Below, one piece after another: positions 29,357 through 32,022 of a stretch of 32,022 bases of DNA; the first letter of the stretch is position 1; each line of letters begins with the position of its first letter. This DNA is from a virus. The DNA lies in the IMG/VR virus record IMGVR_UViG_3300042397_000050, positions 1 through 32,022 of that record; one strand, given 5' to 3'. Made by a program: the position numbers and the translations under genes. A model generated the notes under the pieces. The model was given only the letters and a program-made list of their open reading frames with translations, searched no databases and was not told the origin of the DNA.

Positions 29357-29828
29357 CTTTATCCACCCTACCGCTATCATTGGCGATAACGTAATTATCG
29401 GAGACGGAAACTACATTGGTGCTTATTGTATAATTGGCGACAAAGCCGAGCATAAAAAGTTTTGGCAAAAAGAAAAAGGCAAAGTATATATAGGAGATAA
29501 TAATGTTATCACAGGACTTGTAACAATAGACGCAGGAACGGAGATTGACACCTTTATTGGTAATAGTTGTTTCATAATGAAACACGCACACATTGGACAC
29601 GATTGTACAATTTTAGACAATGTAACAATAAGTTGCGGAGCAAAAATAGGTGGGCATTCAATTATTGACAAAGGTGCTAACATAGGACTAAACGCAGTAT
29701 TACATCAGTTTGCAAACGTAGGAGAAAATTGTATGATAGGTGCAAGTGCATTTGTAAAAGGAGATGCAAAACCAAATACTAAATACGCAGGAGTTCCTGC
29801 ACGAGAAATCGGCTCAAACATAAGATAA
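29349..29828 (+). CDS. Left-handed beta-helix acyltransferase, LpxA-like, 159 aa
   Basis: Hexapeptide repeats run through most of the protein: 'FIHPTAIIGDNVIIGDGNYI', 'GAYCIIGD', 'GDNNVITGLVTI'. 'HAHIGHDCTI' (H79-H84) corresponds to the AHIAHDC block of LpxA, whose second histidine is the catalytic base; here that is H84. At 159 residues it is far shorter than LpxA (about 262) and lacks its C-terminal helical domain, so the acceptor is probably a nucleotide sugar or glycan rather than lipid A precursor. It precedes two glycosyltransferases, a likely glycan-modifying set. Overlaps the previous gene by 8 bases. Confidence 0.88.
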   Translation: MANFIHPTAIIGDNVIIGDGNYIGAYCIIGDKAEHKKFWQKEKGKVYIGDNNVITGLVTIDAGTEIDTFIGNSCFIMKHAHIGHDCTILDNVTISCGAKIGGHSIIDKGANIGLNAVLHQFANVGENCMIGASAFVKGDAKPNTKYAGVPAREIGSNIR

Positions 29829-30511
29829 TGAAAGTAGCTATTTTATTACTTACACAAAATAGACACGATTTAACGCAGCGTGTAATTAACCAAAACTTTT
29901 ACAATAGCGGTTACAATGCGGACTGCTTCTTAATAGACAATGGCAGCGATACGCACGAAACCTTTAACTACCCGTTTGCAGGTTATGATATATCAAAAGA
30001 AAAACGAGGCATAGCAGCCGGAGTTAATGCAGGACTTAGAATAACCCAGAACTATGATGCGGTTTGTTTATTAGCCAATGACATTTTACTTCCTGAGAAT
30101 TGGTTAGCTAAGTTTGTTTTGTTTGCACAACGAATAGAAAAGACAGGCATAATAGGAATACATTGCGTTGAAGCATTGCCGCCAATAGTAGACGGAGTGC
30201 ATAAAGTACATACACCTTTTGGCGATAACTTTATTACTCGTGAACTTATAGACACAATAGGTGGTTACAATACCGAGTATGACCCATACGGAATGCAAGA
30301 TGCAGATTACGGGGAACGTGCAACTATTACAGGCTTTACTAATTACTACCTTCCAGATATGAGGTCGGAACACATAGGACACGATGTCGGTAACGGAACA
30401 GATTATAGACGAATGAAAGACGAAAGCTTGGCACGGGCGCAAAGCGTGTGGGATAAATACCAAGACATATATCACAACCAAAAGAATATAAGATGCGAAT
30501 ACTTTGTATAA
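29828..30511 (+). CDS. GT2-type glycosyltransferase, 227 aa
   Basis: GT-A fold. Residues 4-10 'AILLLTQ' with NR form the nucleotide-sugar entry; 'LIDNGSD' (35-41); 'KRGIAAGVNAGLR' (59-71) is the usual GT2 block; 'LLANDILLPENWL' (81-93) takes the place of DxD, with N84-D85 and no second Asp, so metal binding may differ. 'DPYGMQDADYGERA' is probably the acceptor-side acidic motif. Starts with TAATG overlap. It overlaps the next gene by 19 bases. Likely modifies a virion protein or host surface glycan. Confidence 0.87.
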   Translation: MKVAILLLTQNRHDLTQRVINQNFYNSGYNADCFLIDNGSDTHETFNYPFAGYDISKEKRGIAAGVNAGLRITQNYDAVCLLANDILLPENWLAKFVLFAQRIEKTGIIGIHCVEALPPIVDGVHKVHTPFGDNFITRELIDTIGGYNTEYDPYGMQDADYGERATITGFTNYYLPDMRSEHIGHDVGNGTDYRRMKDESLARAQSVWDKYQDIYHNQKNIRCEYFV

Positions 30512-31488
30512 CTTCAGCTAATAGCGGAGTTGGGTTACATAGAATAATGATGCCGATAGTACATTTAGAAAAGGAGTACGCACTTATTACCGATGTATTG
30601 AATGACGAACTATTAGAGCAAGGGTGGGATATTGTGTTAATGAATAGAATGCTTAACGAAATAGATGCAAAGCAAATGGACACCTGGCGCACTAAGTACG
30701 GCTTTAAGTTAGTAGTCGATAATGACGATTACTGGGAACTTAGCGAAACGCATCTTTTGTATTACCGATACAAGTACAATAACATAGGTAAACAGATTAC
30801 CGATTACTTAGAGATTGCAGACCTTTGCACTTGCACACACGAAAGGTTAGCAAGTGAGATAAGCCAATACAATAAGAACGTTCACATCTTACCAAACGCT
30901 TTACCTTACGGGCAAGAGCAGTTCCAGGATAACAAGACCGAAGATTACAAAGTAAGATTGTTTTGGAGCGGTAGCGGAACGCACGAAAGAGATTTAGAGA
31001 TACTTAGGCAGCCGTTCAAAAGGCTACAAGGTATGAATATAAGAACTGTTATTGCAGGTTACAATGACGGGGAAAAACCGATATGGGATAAAATGATAGA
31101 TGCGTTTACTTGCGGACTAAAGCTTAACCCTACGATCTATAATTATGCAAAAGTTACGGAATATATGGGTGCTTATACGGACTCAGACATTTCAGTTATT
31201 CCATTGGTAGATAACAAGTTCAATGCTATGAAGTCAAATTTAAAGGTATTAGAAACGGCTGCTAAAAAGAACCCTGCTATTGTTAGCCAAGTCAATCCTT
31301 ACCTTGATATGCCCGTGCATTACGTTAAAAGCCAAAAGGATTGGTACAAACATATACGAGATTTAGTAAGCGATGCGGATATGCGAAAGGAAAGCGGACA
31401 AAAGCTATTTGAGTTCTGCCAAAAGAAGTATAACTTTGACGAGATAAATTTAGACCGAAAGTATATTTATAGTAAACTATGCCAGTAA
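30493..31488 (+). CDS. GT4-type glycosyltransferase, 331 aa
   Basis: GT-B fold. N-terminal domain: 'RILCITSANSGVGLHRIMMP' and 'LVVDNDDYWELS' with the DND element seen in several phage-borne GT4-like enzymes. C-terminal domain: 'VRLFWSGSGTHERDLEILRQ' (glycine loop near 154-174), 'RTVIAGY', and 'SDISVIPLVDNKFNAMKS' then 'LKVLETAA', the GT4 nucleotide-sugar site with the final E. Its start lies in the GT2 gene's last codons. Together with the two genes before it, it could build or modify a sugar on the capsid or on host LPS/capsule. Confidence 0.85.
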   Translation: MRILCITSANSGVGLHRIMMPIVHLEKEYALITDVLNDELLEQGWDIVLMNRMLNEIDAKQMDTWRTKYGFKLVVDNDDYWELSETHLLYYRYKYNNIGKQITDYLEIADLCTCTHERLASEISQYNKNVHILPNALPYGQEQFQDNKTEDYKVRLFWSGSGTHERDLEILRQPFKRLQGMNIRTVIAGYNDGEKPIWDKMIDAFTCGLKLNPTIYNYAKVTEYMGAYTDSDISVIPLVDNKFNAMKSNLKVLETAAKKNPAIVSQVNPYLDMPVHYVKSQKDWYKHIRDLVSDADMRKESGQKLFEFCQKKYNFDEINLDRKYIYSKLCQ

Positions 31489-31901
31489 TAAAATGCTCTA
31501 ACGGGAAATATAGAATAGGCTCAGGCGGTTGTGTTTACGATACCGAGGAAAAGGCTAACAAAGTTTGGAAAGCTATCCTTGCCGGTGGCAAGTTTGCCGA
31601 AAGCTATACCGACTATCCTGAAAGTGCAACTAACAACGCAAAAAGGGCAATAGAATGGGCAGAGAAAAATGGTTGGGGTTCTTGTGGAGAAGCAACTGGG
31701 AAAGCAAGAGCAAATCAATTAGCAAATAGAGAAGGAATAAGTAGAGATACTATTGCTCGTATGGCTTCCTTTAAAAGACACCAACAACATAAAGACGTTC
31801 CTTATAGTGAAGGTTGTGGCGGTTTGATGTGGGATGCTTGGGGCGGTACAAGTGGGGTTGAATGGGCAATTAACAAACTAAAAGAAATAGACAATAAATA
31901 A
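31479..31901 (+). CDS. Phage head-associated-domain protein, 140 aa, unknown function
   Basis: Two parts. N-terminal 1-37: 'PVIKCSNGKYRIGSGGCVYD' with a K/W/A helix, similar to a short beta-hairpin domain that in other phages precedes a portal or head protein. C-terminal 42-140: 'YPESATNNAKRAIEWAEKNG', 'ARANQLANREGISRDTIARM', 'FKRHQQHKDV', 'GLMWDAWGGTSGVEWA', a domain seen in many phages next to protease or capsid genes, from memory. Here it stands alone, after sugar genes and before HNH/terminase. It overlaps the GT4 gene by 10 bases. No catalytic motif evident. Confidence 0.7.
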   Translation: MPVIKCSNGKYRIGSGGCVYDTEEKANKVWKAILAGGKFAESYTDYPESATNNAKRAIEWAEKNGWGSCGEATGKARANQLANREGISRDTIARMASFKRHQQHKDVPYSEGCGGLMWDAWGGTSGVEWAINKLKEIDNK

Positions 31902-31903
31902 TT

Positions 31904-31961
31904 TGCATACTTAAATTTTTTAATTATTAATCAACGGAAAATTTAATGGGGAAAGTATGCA
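31904..31961. repeat. Inverted repeat enclosing the HNH start codon
   Basis: TGCATACTT (31904-31912) is the perfect reverse complement of AAGTATGCA (31953-31961), with a 40-base AT-rich interval. The second arm includes the ATG of the last gene (31957-31959), so in RNA the start codon could be masked. The first arm follows the stop of the preceding gene. The long AT-rich interval makes the stem weak unless a protein or tertiary fold stabilises it. Confidence 0.45.
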
Positions 31962-32022
31962 GAAACACACACAAATTTATTTGCAGGGAATGGGGTATAA
32001 AAAAACGGACTTCATTCCTTGC
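31957..32022 (+). CDS. HNH endonuclease, 3'-truncated by the window edge
   Basis: Only 22 codons are visible: MQKHTQIYLQGMGY, then KKTDFIPC. The form 'KHT.IYL...GY...DFIPC' ending in a Cys is the opening of an HNH endonuclease family common in Bacteroidota phages, in which a second Cys and the HNH core follow. The upstream gap carries an inverted repeat over its ATG. In many phages an HNH gene sits beside the terminase genes and assists packaging cleavage, and this window starts inside terL, so the map may close here. Assignment rests on the N-terminus alone. Confidence 0.6.
   Translation, partial: MQKHTQIYLQGMGYKKTDFIPC

Noticed and set aside
29349-29828. Calling the hexapeptide gene lpxA
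   Set aside because: The catalytic-histidine block agrees, but the protein is 100 residues short and lacks the C-terminal helical domain, so only an LpxA-like label is justified.
1-32022. Circular closure of the window
   Set aside because: Joining the last base to the first would put CGC before the AAG-TCC codons, giving R-K-S rather than G-K-S, and would truncate the HNH gene. So the sequence is cut, not complete.

Overview
This window reads as most of the genome of a tailed double-stranded DNA phage (Caudoviricetes, probably siphovirus-like) that infects a member of the Bacteroidota. Evidence: the DNA is AT-rich; all genes lie on the + strand, tightly packed and often overlapping by 1-20 bases; starts lack Shine-Dalgarno sequences and sit in A-rich leaders; several intergenic gaps carry the Bacteroidota -7 box TAnnTTTG; and many proteins are of types I know from Flavobacterium, Cellulophaga and Bacteroides phages. 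Both ends are open. The window begins inside the terminase large-subunit gene, at the Walker A lysine, and ends 22 codons into an HNH endonuclease gene. HNH endonuclease followed by terminase is a common order, so the window may be nearly a full genome unit, but its two ends do not join in frame.

Layout. 1-3600: terminase large subunit, a run of very small genes (several under 60 codons, some predicted membrane peptides) and a likely tail-assembly chaperone with a probable -1 frameshift extension. 3661-9471: three tail/virion proteins and the tape measure. 9507-12267: XkdF-like prohead protease, scaffold, major capsid protein and tail tube, with strong terminators after the last two. 12360-19941: a small virion protein, a portal fused to a MuF-like C-terminus, connector and neck/tail-completion proteins, a 1261-residue tail fibre with a self-processing-type C-terminus, and its companion. 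19969-21607: lysis block with a holin-like peptide, a unimolecular spanin, a GH24 lysozyme and a second holin-like protein. 21611-22955: DEDD exonuclease, MazG-like protein and GNAT acetyltransferase.

22956-23141 is the main control region, with repeats, a 20-bp inverted repeat and a promoter. 23142-28575 is the replication, recombination and modification block: ERF annealing protein, HTH protein, DnaA domain IV protein, HNH endonuclease, DUF4373-type replisome organizer, cytosine-5 methyltransferase, VRR-NUC nuclease and a sigma-like protein. 28577-31901 holds small membrane and unknown genes, then an LpxA-like acyltransferase and two glycosyltransferases, probably for modifying a surface or virion glycan.

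The most notable observations are: (1) a 213-codon reading frame wholly nested out of frame in the methyltransferase gene and looking like a real conserved protein; (2) a two-hairpin RNA just before the HNH gene, in which the 7-base loop of a terminator is fully complementary to the loop of the upstream hairpin; (3) an 11-bp phased repeat array inside the replisome organizer gene, followed by a C-free purine-rich tract, arranged like the lambda origin; (4) a U-UUU-UUU slippery site in the tail chaperone; (5) a 14-base word shared by two promoter regions 22 kb apart. No integrase, repressor, tRNA, CRISPR array or insertion sequence was seen.
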